From the NCBI RefSeq assembly GCF_043678055.1, contig NZ_JBHEQA010000004.1, positions 124,001 through 188,000 on the forward strand: DNA of 64,000 bases, read 5' to 3'. The translations under genes and the position numbers were made by a program. Source of the DNA: Spongiimicrobium salis (GTDB lineage Bacteria; Bacteroidota; Bacteroidia; Flavobacteriales; Flavobacteriaceae). Shown piece by piece: positions 7,911 to 16,749 of the stretch (position 1 is the stretch's first letter; every line of letters starts with the position of its first letter). The notes under the pieces are model-generated. The model searched no databases. It was given only the letters and a program-made list of their open reading frames with translations, and was not told the DNA's origin.

Positions 7911-9419
7911 ATGAAAAATACAAAATGCATACTGCTTTTACTTTTGTTGTTCACTATGGGCAATATGCTCGCTCAGTCTCAACAGCCAAGAACCATAGAA
8001 GAAAAACTTCAGTATTTTTTGCAAATTGCGGATGCCGTTCGCGTACAAGCCAATATTCCCGGGGTAGGGATTTCTATAGTCTATGACAACGAAATACTGT
8101 ACACCGGCGGTTTGGGGGTTCGGGACCGGACCAAAAATCTTCCCGTTACTGAAAATACGGTATTCAGTATTGGGTCTAACACCAAGGCTTTTACGGGACT
8201 TTTGTCCACAAAACTGGTCACAAGAAAAATGTTGGATTGGAATACTCCACTCAAATCCTATATTCCCGAACTTGAATTAAAAGAACCTTATGTCACCGAT
8301 CATGTGACTATGGCAGATGCTTTACGGCATAGAACAGGTCTGGGACGCCAGGATAATGTTTGGAAATATAAAAACCTAAGCAGAGGGCAGCTATTAAAAT
8401 CGCTTAAGACCTTAGACTTTGCACATGGCTTCCGGGAAACCTATGATTATAATAACTTCATGTATGTTGTTGCCGGCATTGCCCAGGAAAGGATTACAGG
8501 AAAATCCTGGGAAACTTTGATCAGGGAAGAAATATTTAGTCCGCTGAAAATGAAGAACTCTTATACCACTGATCAAGAGTTTTGGCAAGCCAAAGAAAGA
8601 GCGCTTGGTTATCAAAAAGATGGATCTACTCTGGCCACACCGGTGCATCTAAGCGGGATAGCGCCTTCAGGGGCCATAAGTTCCACACCAAAAGATATGG
8701 CCAAGTGGTTGCAAATGCTGGTGGATGGCGGGCGCTTTGATGGGAAAGAATATTTAACTCCGGAAGAATACAACTATATGTTGACCCCACATGAGGATAT
8801 TAGTATCCGTAATGGAAACGAACTCTGGTTCTATTATACCGGCTTGGGAGGTTTTTCCAAAAATGGGAAACGAAATGTAGGAGCCGAGGGGTCCATAGAC
8901 GGACAAAACTCCAGACTTTCCATGCTATTGGATGATGGTTTTGGAATTTTTATCATGACCAATCAAGTCTCTGACTATAAACGGTTGCTCACCACCTATG
9001 CCGAAAATATTTTCGTAAAAAATGACTACAACAGGAATTGGGAATGGGAAAAAATACTGGCAGGCAGCCCCGATTTTAAAAAGTTTAAGCACTATTTATT
9101 GGAAGCTGGTATTGACAAGGCCCGTGGTTTTCATCAATCGCTTCCGGAAAAACACTTTGAAACGCAAATGAATTATTTGGGATATGAGCTACTACGGGAC
9201 AATAAATTGGATAAGGCTCTTTTTGTTTTTACCTTAAATACCCTAGACAACCCCAAATCGTCGAATGCATTTGATAGTTTGGGTGAAGCTTATTTCATGG
9301 CTAAGGACTATCCCAAGGCCATACAAAATTATCAGAAGTCCTTAGATCTGGATGCTACGAACAACAACGCCAAAATGATGCTGCAGAAAATCCGGAAACA
9401 AGACAAAAAAGAACATTAG
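7911..9419 (+). CDS. Serine hydrolase of the class C beta-lactamase fold, with C-terminal TPR-like tail
   Basis: A 502-residue protein with signal peptide MKNTKCILLLLLLFTMGNMLAQ. The beta-lactamase/penicillin-binding fold (residues ~35-360) carries S89-NT-K92 as the SxxK catalytic pair and Y180-N-N182 as the YxN motif. A GAEGSIDG segment near the third-motif position replaces the usual HTG or KTG. Residues ~400-500 hold about two TPR-like repeats (DNKLDKALFVF; LGEAYFMAKDYPKAIQNYQKSL). Proteins of this architecture in Bacteroidota are usually esterases or peptidases acting outside the cytoplasm rather than true beta-lactamases. Single gene with its own terminator. Confidence 0.88.
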   Translation: MKNTKCILLLLLLFTMGNMLAQSQQPRTIEEKLQYFLQIADAVRVQANIPGVGISIVYDNEILYTGGLGVRDRTKNLPVTENTVFSIGSNTKAFTGLLSTKLVTRKMLDWNTPLKSYIPELELKEPYVTDHVTMADALRHRTGLGRQDNVWKYKNLSRGQLLKSLKTLDFAHGFRETYDYNNFMYVVAGIAQERITGKSWETLIREEIFSPLKMKNSYTTDQEFWQAKERALGYQKDGSTLATPVHLSGIAPSGAISSTPKDMAKWLQMLVDGGRFDGKEYLTPEEYNYMLTPHEDISIRNGNELWFYYTGLGGFSKNGKRNVGAEGSIDGQNSRLSMLLDDGFGIFIMTNQVSDYKRLLTTYAENIFVKNDYNRNWEWEKILAGSPDFKKFKHYLLEAGIDKARGFHQSLPEKHFETQMNYLGYELLRDNKLDKALFVFTLNTLDNPKSSNAFDSLGEAYFMAKDYPKAIQNYQKSLDLDATNNNAKMMLQKIRKQDKKEH

Positions 9420-9461
9420 TCCCGCATTTTACTCTTTGGCAATACATCTGTTTTTTTCATT

Positions 9462-9494
9462 AAAAAAGCACCAAGAATTCTTGGTGCTTTTTTT
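9462..9494. terminator. Bidirectional terminator between convergent genes
   Basis: A-tract, then GCACCAAGAA paired with TTCTTGGTGC, then a T-tract. The structure is symmetric and can terminate both the serine hydrolase (plus) and the GAPDH gene (minus). Confidence 0.9.
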
Positions 9495-9514
9495 AAGGAA
9501 TTCGCTTTCTTTTG

Positions 9515-10504
9515 CTAAAGACTCAAGATTTGCCGAATCATTTGATTGGTAAATCCCCATTCATTGTCGTACCAGGTCAGTACTTTAAGCAAGGTTCCAT
9601 CGACTACTTTGGTCAAGGAAAGATCCGCTATAGCTCCATAGGGACTTTTTATAATGTCCGAAGAGACCAAGGGATCATAGGTAGTAGCTAAAACCTTGCT
9701 ATAACGCTCGGTAGCCGCCTCTTCTTCCAATATGTTATTAACCTCTTCTACAGTAACTTCCCTACTCGTTACAATCGTAATATCCGAGATAGACCCTACG
9801 GCCAAGGGGACTCTCACGGCCATTCCATCGAACTTGCCCTGATATTCCGGTAAAGCTTTTGTTGTTGCAATAGCAGCTCCGGTTGTCGTTGGAATCAGGT
9901 TATTCAATCCGGATCGTCCCATTCTAAAATTCTTTTTGGAAGGTGAATCCACAATGGTATTTGAACTGGTATCTGCATGTATCGTAGTCATGATCGCCTT
10001 TTCTACCCCGATGCGTCTTCCCAGGATTTCCATGACCGGGCTGATATTATTTGTGGTACAACTTGCACAAGAGAAAATACGGGTACTTCCATCTTCCGTA
10101 TTTACACCATGTACTACGGTAGGTATTTCCGGGCTCTTGGAAGGACCTGAAAGCACTACGGTTTTTGCCCCTGCCGTAATATGTCTATCTGCATCATTGT
10201 AATTGGTGAATACTCCCGTACTTTCGATCACTACATCGATGTTCAGCTCACTCCAAGGCAAATCTTCCGGTTTGTACTCATTGAGAAAAAGGATGGCCTT
10301 TCCGTCTACCACCAATTTCCCTTCTTCCATACTGACACTTTTTTCATATTTCCCATGGACACTGTCGTATTGTAACAGATAAGAAATGTTTTCCAGGGAA
10401 GCGATGTCGTTTACGGCCACCAGTTCCAACCCAGGGGTATCCAATATTACTTTTAAAGAAGTACGGCCAATGCGCCCCATCCCATTTATTGCTATTCTTT
10501 TCAT
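9515..10504 (-). CDS. gap: Type I glyceraldehyde-3-phosphate dehydrogenase
   Basis: 329 residues, slightly short for the family. The NAD loop INGMGRIGR is at residues 6-14, and D32 in AVNDIASLEN favours NAD+. The catalytic block SCASCTTN has the active Cys at 149, and the partner His is in TTIHAD near 177. It converts glyceraldehyde-3-phosphate to 1,3-bisphosphoglycerate. The segment SSNTIVDSPSKKNF differs from the usual TNDQ...DGPHKD of main glycolytic enzymes. This may therefore be a second, specialised copy, which I cannot test here. It follows a DUF1348 gene and a TetR gene on the same strand. Confidence 0.93.
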   Translation of the reverse strand: MKRIAINGMGRIGRTSLKVILDTPGLELVAVNDIASLENISYLLQYDSVHGKYEKSVSMEEGKLVVDGKAILFLNEYKPEDLPWSELNIDVVIESTGVFTNYNDADRHITAGAKTVVLSGPSKSPEIPTVVHGVNTEDGSTRIFSCASCTTNNISPVMEILGRRIGVEKAIMTTIHADTSSNTIVDSPSKKNFRMGRSGLNNLIPTTTGAAIATTKALPEYQGKFDGMAVRVPLAVGSISDITIVTSREVTVEEVNNILEEEAATERYSKVLATTYDPLVSSDIIKSPYGAIADLSLTKVVDGTLLKVLTWYDNEWGFTNQMIRQILSL

Positions 10505-10543
10505 TTGTTGTTGCTGTTTTAAAGGTTATCGTATGATCTTGGT

Positions 10544-10960
10544 TTATATCAATTTCCGTTCACTCTCTTTTATGGGTAGGTCATTGATACTGGCAAATCT
10601 CTTCTGCATTAACCCATTTTCATCAAATTCCCAATTTTCATTCCCGTACGCTCTGTACCATTGTCCACTGTCTGTTCTGTATTCGTACTCAAAACGTACT
10701 GCAATGCGATTATCGGTATGGGCCCAGTATTCTTTCTTCAATACATAATCTAATTCCGTTTCCCATTTTCCTTGCAGAAAAGCCTGTATTTCTTCTCTTC
10801 CATGAATAAAAGTGGATCGGTTTCTCCATTCACTATCCACCGAGTAGGCCTTGGAAATTTTCACAGGATCTTTGCTATTCCACGCATCCTCGGCCATTTG
10901 GATTTTTTGTTTTGCTGTTTCTTCGGTAAAGGGCGGTAAAGGGTGTTTTTGTTCTTGCAT
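10544..10960 (-). CDS. DUF1348 / nuclear transport factor 2 family protein
   Basis: 138 residues with the characteristic DUF1348 run: AEDAWNSKDPVKISKAY, SEWRNRSTFIHGREEI, then YWAHTDNRIAVRFEYEY and GNENWEFDENGLMQKR. This NTF2-fold family is widespread, cytoplasmic and functionally uncharacterised. It sits between a TetR gene (82 bases upstream, with an 18-bp palindrome in the gap) and the GAPDH gene (39 bases downstream). It is probably under that TetR's control. Confidence 0.88.
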   Translation of the reverse strand: MQEQKHPLPPFTEETAKQKIQMAEDAWNSKDPVKISKAYSVDSEWRNRSTFIHGREEIQAFLQGKWETELDYVLKKEYWAHTDNRIAVRFEYEYRTDSGQWYRAYGNENWEFDENGLMQKRFASINDLPIKESERKLI

Positions 10961-11000
10961 AATACCACGTATTTGTTTTTAAGCTATTGTTTTTGGTATC

Positions 11001-11018
11001 GTACAGACCAGTCTGTAC
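11001..11018. promoter_or_regulatory. Palindrome, probable TetR site before the DUF1348 gene
   Basis: GTACAGACCAGTCTGTAC: perfect 8-bp arms with a 2-nt centre. It shares ACAGAC/GTCTGT with the palindrome upstream of the TetR gene (11608-11629), although the half-site spacing differs (2 versus 6 bases). It lies 41 bases 5' of the DUF1348 start. Confidence 0.65.
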
Positions 11019-11041
11019 TCTAATCAACAAAATAGTCGCTC

Positions 11042-11593
11042 TCAGGAGAGCAACCTTACACAATTATTTTTAGCAACCTGTATCGGCCAGGGGTCTTTCT
11101 GAATTTGTGACAAGATGATCGCCCCTTCGATCAAAACCATAATCTCATCGGCCATGGCGCCTGCATCGGCCCGCTTATCGTTTTTCAAAAGCGTATATAC
11201 CCATGTTCGCAATGCATTTTTGTGTTCCGCTACCTGATCGGTAATCCCCTTGTGGTCTTTGGGCAGATCTCCAATAATATTCTGAAAACCACAACCCCTA
11301 AAGGCTACTTCAGTAAGCCATTTGTTCAAATAATCAAAGACTCCCATTACTTTTTGCGTATTGGTATCATATACGGTCACAAATGCTTCCAAATTGCCCA
11401 TCCATGTTAGGTGACGGGCTTCAAGATAGGCCACGGCAATAGCTTCTTTTGATCTAAAATAACGATACAAGCTATCCTTGGAAACATTGGCCTCTTCAAT
11501 GATACTATTGATTCCTGTTTGATTATACCCCTTATGGTAAAACAATATAGAGGCCGCAATAACAATTCTATCCTTAACACCTTGTTTGCTCAT
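11042..11593 (-). CDS. TetR/AcrR family transcriptional regulator
   Basis: 183 residues. The helix-turn-helix lies at residues ~8-55 (AASILFYHKGYNQTGINSIIEEANVSKDSLYRYFRSK) and the ligand domain ~80-180. The block RGCGFQNIIGDLP matches the branch of TetR proteins (COG1309) often linked to stress genes. A 22-bp palindrome lies just upstream of its start, overlapping the promoter region, so autorepression is likely. The next genes on the strand (DUF1348, gap) have a related palindrome. Confidence 0.9.
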   Translation of the reverse strand: MSKQGVKDRIVIAASILFYHKGYNQTGINSIIEEANVSKDSLYRYFRSKEAIAVAYLEARHLTWMGNLEAFVTVYDTNTQKVMGVFDYLNKWLTEVAFRGCGFQNIIGDLPKDHKGITDQVAEHKNALRTWVYTLLKNDKRADAGAMADEIMVLIEGAIILSQIQKDPWPIQVAKNNCVRLLS

Positions 11594-11597
11594 ACCT

Positions 11598-11605
11598 CAA
11601 AGATA
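11598..11605 (-). promoter_or_regulatory. -10 element of the tetR gene, 4 nt from the ATG
   Basis: On the minus strand TATCTTTG matches TAnnTTTG exactly. Only four bases separate it from the ATG (11593-11591), so transcription would start at or next to the start codon. I see no clear -33 TTTG. Confidence 0.55.
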
Positions 11606-11607
11606 TA

Positions 11608-11629
11608 AAACAGACAGGACTGTCTGTTT
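11608..11629. promoter_or_regulatory. TetR operator (22-bp palindrome)
   Basis: Perfect inverted repeat with arm AAACAGACAG, centre GA and arm CTGTCTGTTT, directly 5' of the -10 element of the tetR gene. Size and symmetry fit a TetR-family operator. Confidence 0.75.
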
Positions 11630-11675
11630 ACTCCTCTCTGATTTCCCTAGGCGGAACAAAAAGTCACAACAAAAT

Positions 11676-11709
11676 AATGGCGATTTGAATCTGAATTCAA
11701 ATCGCCATT
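11676..11709 (-). terminator. Terminator of the aceBA operon
   Basis: A 15-bp perfect stem (AATGGCGATTTGAAT and its complement) with a 4-nt loop. On the minus strand a T-rich run (TTATTTTGTT) follows. It lies 54 bases after the aceA stop. Confidence 0.8.
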
Positions 11710-11762
11710 TATCAGTGCCAATAATCAGCACAGATATCTAATAAAGCGGGTTAAGCTATAAT

Positions 11763-13394
11763 TTAGGCCATCACCTTGGATTTTTCCCTGATTTTTTGCG
11801 GTTGAGCCTTCAGTTCGAACTGCTTTGAGGTATTGTTCTCTCCGGCAGCTTTTAAGGCTTTATCACCCGCAAAGAAAGCTTTGTGGTCATCCCCAAGATC
11901 CGACCCTGCCATCCGCTGATGTTTTACGCAGGACACTCCTTTACGGATTTCTTGTCGCTGTACATCCTTTACATAGGCCAACATACTTTCTTCTCCAAAA
12001 TACTTTGCTGTTAAGTCATTCATATGGAGCGCTGTTGTATGATACGTAGGCAGTGTAATTAGGTGGTGGAAAATTCCGGCTTCCCTTGCCCCATCGCTCT
12101 GGAAACTTTTGATTTTTTTGTCTGCACGACGGCATAGTTCCGAACCGTCATACGCTTCATCCATTAAATTTGCTTTATCATAAGGGGTCATATCCTCCCC
12201 TTCCAAACGCATTTCTTCATAGACTTGGATACGGAAGTTTAAGGTCCAGTTAAAGGATGGCGAATTATTGTAGACCAATTTTGCATGGGGAACAGCTACT
12301 CTAATCCTATTGACCATATGGGCAATCTGTTTCACATTGGGCGTTGGTGTTTCGATCCATAAAAGGTCTGCACCATTCTTGAGACTGGTCACACAATCGA
12401 GTACCACACGATCTATATTGGAACCTTCCTTAAATTTATAGAGTCCATTCGGCAATCGCAGGGGGCGTACTAATTTACCAGCTCTCTTAAGAAGCACATC
12501 ATCCTCATTAGCATCGGCAATAGTGATTTCTTCCACTTCAAGAAATGCCAAGTATTGGGAGGCCAAATCCCCGGGTTCTTTACTGACCGGTAATTTTTGG
12601 GTCAAGCCGGCCCCTTCAGAATCTGTCCGCGCTACTATAATGCCATCATCCACACCCAATTCCAAAAATGCATAGCGTATGGCATTGAGCTTTGCAATAA
12701 AATCTTCATGAGGTACAGTAACCTTTCCATCTTGATGCCCACATTGTTTGGCATCCGACACTTGATTCTCGATCTGGATTGCACAAGCCCCGGCCTCGAT
12801 CATTTTTTTGGCCAACAAGTAGGTGGCCTCCTCATTTCCAAAGCCGGCATCGATATCGGCAATGATGGGAACTACATGCGTTTCAAAATCATCGATCTGC
12901 CCTTGTACATCCTCCCCGGCTTCCAATCTTCTAAACAGATCATTGAGGGCAATCGCATCCGCTTGGCGCAAGAAATCATAAATTTCCGCGATCAAGGCCG
13001 GAACTGCCGTTTTTTCGTGCATGGATTGATCGGGCAAAGGTCCAAATTCGGAGCGCAAGGCAGCGACCATCCAACCGGAAAGGTATAGATACTTCTTATG
13101 GGTGGTTTTATGGTGTTTCTTAATGGCGATCATTTTTTGCTGGGCAACAAAACCATGCCAACAACCAAGGGATTGGGTATACTTGGAAGGGTCTGCATCA
13201 TACTCTGCCATATCCTTTCTCATAATGGCAGCGGTATACCGGGCAATATCAAGGCCAGTTTTAAAGCGATTTTGAGCAATCATCCGAGTAGCATTTTCTG
13301 GACGTATTCCGCTCCAAGAGTCTCCGTACTTCCTTTTAAGATTTTGCACGGTCTCCAATACGGATCCATAGCTTGTCTGCGATAAATTTTTCAT
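11763..13394 (-). CDS. aceA: Isocitrate lyase
   Basis: 543 residues, the longer form of the enzyme (about 530-550 residues in some bacteria and fungi versus ~430 in E. coli). It cleaves isocitrate to glyoxylate and succinate. The catalytic loop appears as K216-Q-C218-G-H220 (the usual KKCGH with Lys to Gln at the second place), preceded by ADIDAGFGNEEA, which supplies the metal-binding Asp residues. GIIVARTDSEGA, ADLLWIETPTPN and the NNSPSFNW block are all present. It is 69 bases downstream of malate synthase on the same strand, forming the glyoxylate shunt operon, and is followed by a strong stem-loop. Confidence 0.95.
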   Translation of the reverse strand: MKNLSQTSYGSVLETVQNLKRKYGDSWSGIRPENATRMIAQNRFKTGLDIARYTAAIMRKDMAEYDADPSKYTQSLGCWHGFVAQQKMIAIKKHHKTTHKKYLYLSGWMVAALRSEFGPLPDQSMHEKTAVPALIAEIYDFLRQADAIALNDLFRRLEAGEDVQGQIDDFETHVVPIIADIDAGFGNEEATYLLAKKMIEAGACAIQIENQVSDAKQCGHQDGKVTVPHEDFIAKLNAIRYAFLELGVDDGIIVARTDSEGAGLTQKLPVSKEPGDLASQYLAFLEVEEITIADANEDDVLLKRAGKLVRPLRLPNGLYKFKEGSNIDRVVLDCVTSLKNGADLLWIETPTPNVKQIAHMVNRIRVAVPHAKLVYNNSPSFNWTLNFRIQVYEEMRLEGEDMTPYDKANLMDEAYDGSELCRRADKKIKSFQSDGAREAGIFHHLITLPTYHTTALHMNDLTAKYFGEESMLAYVKDVQRQEIRKGVSCVKHQRMAGSDLGDDHKAFFAGDKALKAAGENNTSKQFELKAQPQKIREKSKVMA

Positions 13395-13463
13395 AATTTT
13401 GCGATACGTTATTTTTATTAATAATTAGATCCTGTGGATTGTTGGCGCAATCCCGGGATTTTT

Positions 13464-15062
13464 TTATACATATTGATAGGCTGGAATCGTTAGGAATTCT
13501 TCAAACTTTTCGGATAAAACCAATTTATCAAAAAGTTCAAAAGCACGCTTAAACTCACTTTTCTTTATCTTCTCCTCACCAAATTCTTTTATGATTTTTT
13601 CCACCTCATCGTCAAATAATTCCATGTACAATTCAATAGTGAAGGTTCTACCGTCACTCAGTAGCACCTCATTTTTCAACCATTGCCATACCTGGGTCCG
13701 TGAAATTTCGGCGGTGGCAGCATCTTCCATTAAGTGGTACAAGGCCACAGCGCCATGCCCTCGCAACCAGGCTTCGATATAGAGAATACCAATATTAATG
13801 TTCTTTCTAATCCCCTCTTCAGTGACCGTTCCTTTAGGTTTTTCCACCAAATCTTGCTCCGAAATGTTGCTATCCTCCCTACTTATATGCAATTGATTTG
13901 GTCTTGGCATATGTTCGTTAAACACTTCCATGGTTACTTCAACCAGAGCCGGATGGGCCACCCATGTTCCATCGTGACCATTTTTAACTTCCCGTTCCTT
14001 GTCCTTTTTCACTTTTTCTAAAGCAGCCCTATTTGCCCTTTCATTGTTTTTAATTGGAATTTGAGCGGCCATTCCACCGATGGCAAGAATTCCGCGTTTA
14101 TGGCAACGTTGAATTACAAGTTTGGAATAGGCATCCATGAAAGGAGTGGTCATAGTCACCTGATCACGATCAGGCACCACTAGATTTGAATGGTTTCTAA
14201 ATTTTTTGATGTATGAAAATATATAGTCCCAACGCCCACAATTTAAACCAACAATATGTTCTTTAAGCTCAAATATTATCTCGTCTAACTGAAAACTCGC
14301 GGTAATGGTTTCGATCAGTACCGTGGCTTTTATGGTCCCGATCGGCACATTCAGATAGTTTTGGGCGAATACAAAAACGGCATTCCACCAACGTGCCTCC
14401 TCGTAGTGCTCTAATTTGGGAAGATAAAAATAAGGAGCCGTGCCATTTTTGAGCATGGCCTTCATATTGTGAAAGACATAGATTCCAAAATCAACAAGAC
14501 TTCCTGAAGCTTCCTCATTGTCCAGAATCATATGTTTTTCATTGAGATGCAATCCTCTTGGCCTTACTAAAAGAACTGCTGTTTCTTCGTTTAAGCGATA
14601 TGATTTTCCTCGTTTTGTATCTGTTAACGCTATGGTTCTTTCATTGGCATCCCTTAAATTTTGCTGTCCTTGAATGCTATTTTCCCAAGTAGGCGAATTG
14701 CTATCCTCCAAATCGGCCATGAAAGTTTTAGCTCCAGAATTCAAGGCATTAATGATCATCTTTCTGTCCACCGGTCCCGTTATCTCCACACGTCGGTCCT
14801 GCAGGTCTTTTGGGATATCCGTCACGCTCCAATCCCCAGTTCTTATGGCCATCGTCTCTGGCGGAAATTCGGGAAATTTCCCTTGATCAAAAATTTTCTG
14901 CTGTGCCTCTCGCTTTTTCAGCAATGCAAGACGTTGTGCATTAAAATTTTCATGAAGGGACAAAATAAAACTCAAAACTTCATCCGTTAAAATTTCAGGG
15001 TGGTAGTTCTTGACAGTCTTACTGAATTGAATTTTAGCATGCTCTAAAAGTGTGTTCTCCAT
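13464..15062 (-). CDS. aceB: Malate synthase A
   Basis: 532 residues, the normal size for the A isoform. It condenses glyoxylate and acetyl-CoA to malate. Recognisable blocks are EITGPVDRKMIINALNSGA, FMADLEDSNSPTW, LLVRPRGLHLNEKHM, the metal/substrate region ETITASFQLDEIIFEL...GLNCGRWDYIFSYI, and the C-terminal DGTWVAHPALVEV. Together with aceA downstream it lets the cell grow on acetate or fatty acids. It is divergent from an ScfR/RamB-type regulator; the 119-base gap carries a repeated TTCGC(T/A)AA motif that is probably its operator. Confidence 0.95.
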   Translation of the reverse strand: MENTLLEHAKIQFSKTVKNYHPEILTDEVLSFILSLHENFNAQRLALLKKREAQQKIFDQGKFPEFPPETMAIRTGDWSVTDIPKDLQDRRVEITGPVDRKMIINALNSGAKTFMADLEDSNSPTWENSIQGQQNLRDANERTIALTDTKRGKSYRLNEETAVLLVRPRGLHLNEKHMILDNEEASGSLVDFGIYVFHNMKAMLKNGTAPYFYLPKLEHYEEARWWNAVFVFAQNYLNVPIGTIKATVLIETITASFQLDEIIFELKEHIVGLNCGRWDYIFSYIKKFRNHSNLVVPDRDQVTMTTPFMDAYSKLVIQRCHKRGILAIGGMAAQIPIKNNERANRAALEKVKKDKEREVKNGHDGTWVAHPALVEVTMEVFNEHMPRPNQLHISREDSNISEQDLVEKPKGTVTEEGIRKNINIGILYIEAWLRGHGAVALYHLMEDAATAEISRTQVWQWLKNEVLLSDGRTFTIELYMELFDDEVEKIIKEFGEEKIKKSEFKRAFELFDKLVLSEKFEEFLTIPAYQYV

Positions 15063-15112
15063 AATCTTACTGTTTTATAGGGCAATATTAAAACAAAGAT
15101 TGAAAAAAAACA

Positions 15113-15162
15113 AGCGAACGTTCGCTAAATAATTATTTTCGCAAAAAATGAAAGTTCGCAAA
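15113..15162. promoter_or_regulatory. Repeat operator between aceB and the ScfR-type gene
   Basis: TTCGC(T/A)AA occurs three times in direct orientation at 15121, 15138 and 15155, an exact 17-base period. An inverted copy before the first one makes the perfect 14-bp palindrome AGCGAACGTTCGCT (15113-15126). The third copy reads AAAGTTCGCAAA, close to the TTTGCAAA-type sites recalled for RamB/PrpR relatives. The array lies between two divergent starts. Confidence 0.75.
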
Positions 15163-15168
15163 ATAGTT

Positions 15169-15176
15169 TATATTTG
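15169..15176 (+). promoter_or_regulatory. -10 element of the ScfR-type gene, 5 nt from the ATG
   Basis: TATATTTG matches TAnnTTTG and ends five bases before the ATG at 15182. It directly abuts the third operator repeat, so transcription would begin at the start codon and be sensitive to the bound regulator. Confidence 0.55.
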
Positions 15177-15181
15177 TTATT

Positions 15182-16660
15182 ATGGAAGAAGATTACATTA
15201 AGCTCATTTTTGGGTTAAAGCTAAAGCAGATAAGGACCGACAAGAATCTTTCTTTGTTTGGATTATCCAAACTTTCCGGTTTGTCCAAATCCTATTTGAA
15301 TGAAATCGAAAACGGAAAAAAATATCCAAAACCCGATAAAATCGCCATTCTTTCCGAAAAATTAGATGTCCCCTATGATCAGATGGTTTCCTTAAAGTTG
15401 GACAAAAATTTAGCTCCTATCGGAGATTTGTTGCAATCCAAAATATTAAAGGAGATTCCTCTGGAACTGTTTGGAATTAAGGAAAGTAATTTAATAGATA
15501 TTGTGGCCAGTGCACCTGCCAAAGTAAATGCATTCATTAGCACCATAATTAAGATCGCACAAAATTATAATTTCAGCAGGGAAAGCTTTTATTTGGCTTC
15601 TGTTCGTTCTTTTCAAGAAGCCAATAAAAACTATTTCGAAGATTTGGAACAAAGTGTCCTAAAATTTGCCAAAGCCTATCATATTGATTTGAACCAAAAG
15701 ATAACTTCCAAAGATCTAGAAGAAATATTGATCGAAGAATATGGTTATGTCATTAAGAGTAATGAGTTGGGTAAATATGAGGCCCTAGGCAATTTGCGAT
15801 CGGTTTTTGTCCCGAAAACCAACACTCTATTATTGACCAATGAAATAGACGAAGCACAACGTACCTTTATTTATGCCAAGGAATTGGCCTATCATTTTCT
15901 GGAAATCAATGAACGCTTGTATACTTTTCCATGGATAAAATTTGACACTTTTGATCAGGTTTTAAATAATTTTTATGCTTCTTATTTCGCTGGCGCCTTA
16001 ATCCTGCCCAGTGCCAAGGTGAAAGCACAATTGACTGAAATTTTTGAAAAAGATAGATTCGATACTGCTCTTTTTCTGAAAACCATTGCTGCTTTCAACG
16101 CTTCTCCAGAATCTTTTTACCAAAGGTTGACCAATATCCTGCCAAAAGCCTTTAATATTCAGAACCTGTTCTTTTTAAGATTTACGCACAAAGCAAAAAG
16201 CGGCAAATTTCACCTGAAAAAGGAATTGCACCTATCCCATCAGCATTTGCCCCATGCCAATGAAACCAACGAGCATTATTGCCGGCGTTGGGTATCCCTA
16301 AAAATGTTAAAAAACATTGGCAAAAGTAGGAAGGAGCACGAATTTGATATACAAATTTCCAATTACGAAAATGATGACAGGAAGTACTTGGTGTTCTCAT
16401 CCGCAACCAAAGATCCCTTTAAAGACAATCACTATCGCAGCATAACTATTGGATTGCTCATGAATAGGCAATTGGAACGAAAGATCAACTTTTTATCGGA
16501 TTCCCGAATTAAAAGTGAAAACGTTGGTGTCACCTGTGAACGCTGCTTCATCAAGGATTGTAAGGTCAGACAAGTGCCTGCAACCCTTTTGGAAAAAGAA
16601 GCAAAAAATAAAAAAATAGCTTCGATCGTTGAAGAATTGAATACGAAATTTGGGTCTTAA
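15182..16660 (+). CDS. XRE-type regulator of the ScfR/RamB/PrpR (DUF2083) family
   Basis: 492 residues. An N-terminal Cro/CI helix-turn-helix (residues ~8-65: LKLKQIRTDKNLSLFGLSKLSGLSKSYLNEIENGKKYP) is followed by a long middle region. It includes an IrrE-like stretch without an HExxH motif (IYAKELAYHFLEINER). The C-terminal domain has the family's Cys cluster, CERCFIKDCKVRQ near residues 455-467. Relatives regulate acetate, propionate and glyoxylate genes, and short-chain acyl-CoA or Fe-S ligands have been reported. The divergent position next to aceBA and the shared repeat operator make it their likely regulator. Confidence 0.88.
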   Translation: MEEDYIKLIFGLKLKQIRTDKNLSLFGLSKLSGLSKSYLNEIENGKKYPKPDKIAILSEKLDVPYDQMVSLKLDKNLAPIGDLLQSKILKEIPLELFGIKESNLIDIVASAPAKVNAFISTIIKIAQNYNFSRESFYLASVRSFQEANKNYFEDLEQSVLKFAKAYHIDLNQKITSKDLEEILIEEYGYVIKSNELGKYEALGNLRSVFVPKTNTLLLTNEIDEAQRTFIYAKELAYHFLEINERLYTFPWIKFDTFDQVLNNFYASYFAGALILPSAKVKAQLTEIFEKDRFDTALFLKTIAAFNASPESFYQRLTNILPKAFNIQNLFFLRFTHKAKSGKFHLKKELHLSHQHLPHANETNEHYCRRWVSLKMLKNIGKSRKEHEFDIQISNYENDDRKYLVFSSATKDPFKDNHYRSITIGLLMNRQLERKINFLSDSRIKSENVGVTCERCFIKDCKVRQVPATLLEKEAKNKKIASIVEELNTKFGS

Positions 16661-16749
16661 CTTCTCTTGCACACTTCTCTTTAACTCCTAGGGACGGCAT
16701 AGAAAGTCCATAGATTCTTGAAAGATAAGATCAAAAGTATAACGTGATT

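Noticed and set aside
7911..9419. Antibiotic-resistance beta-lactamase
   Set aside because: SxxK and YxN are present, but the fold branch with TPR tail is the general serine hydrolase group; nothing specific to beta-lactam hydrolysis is seen.
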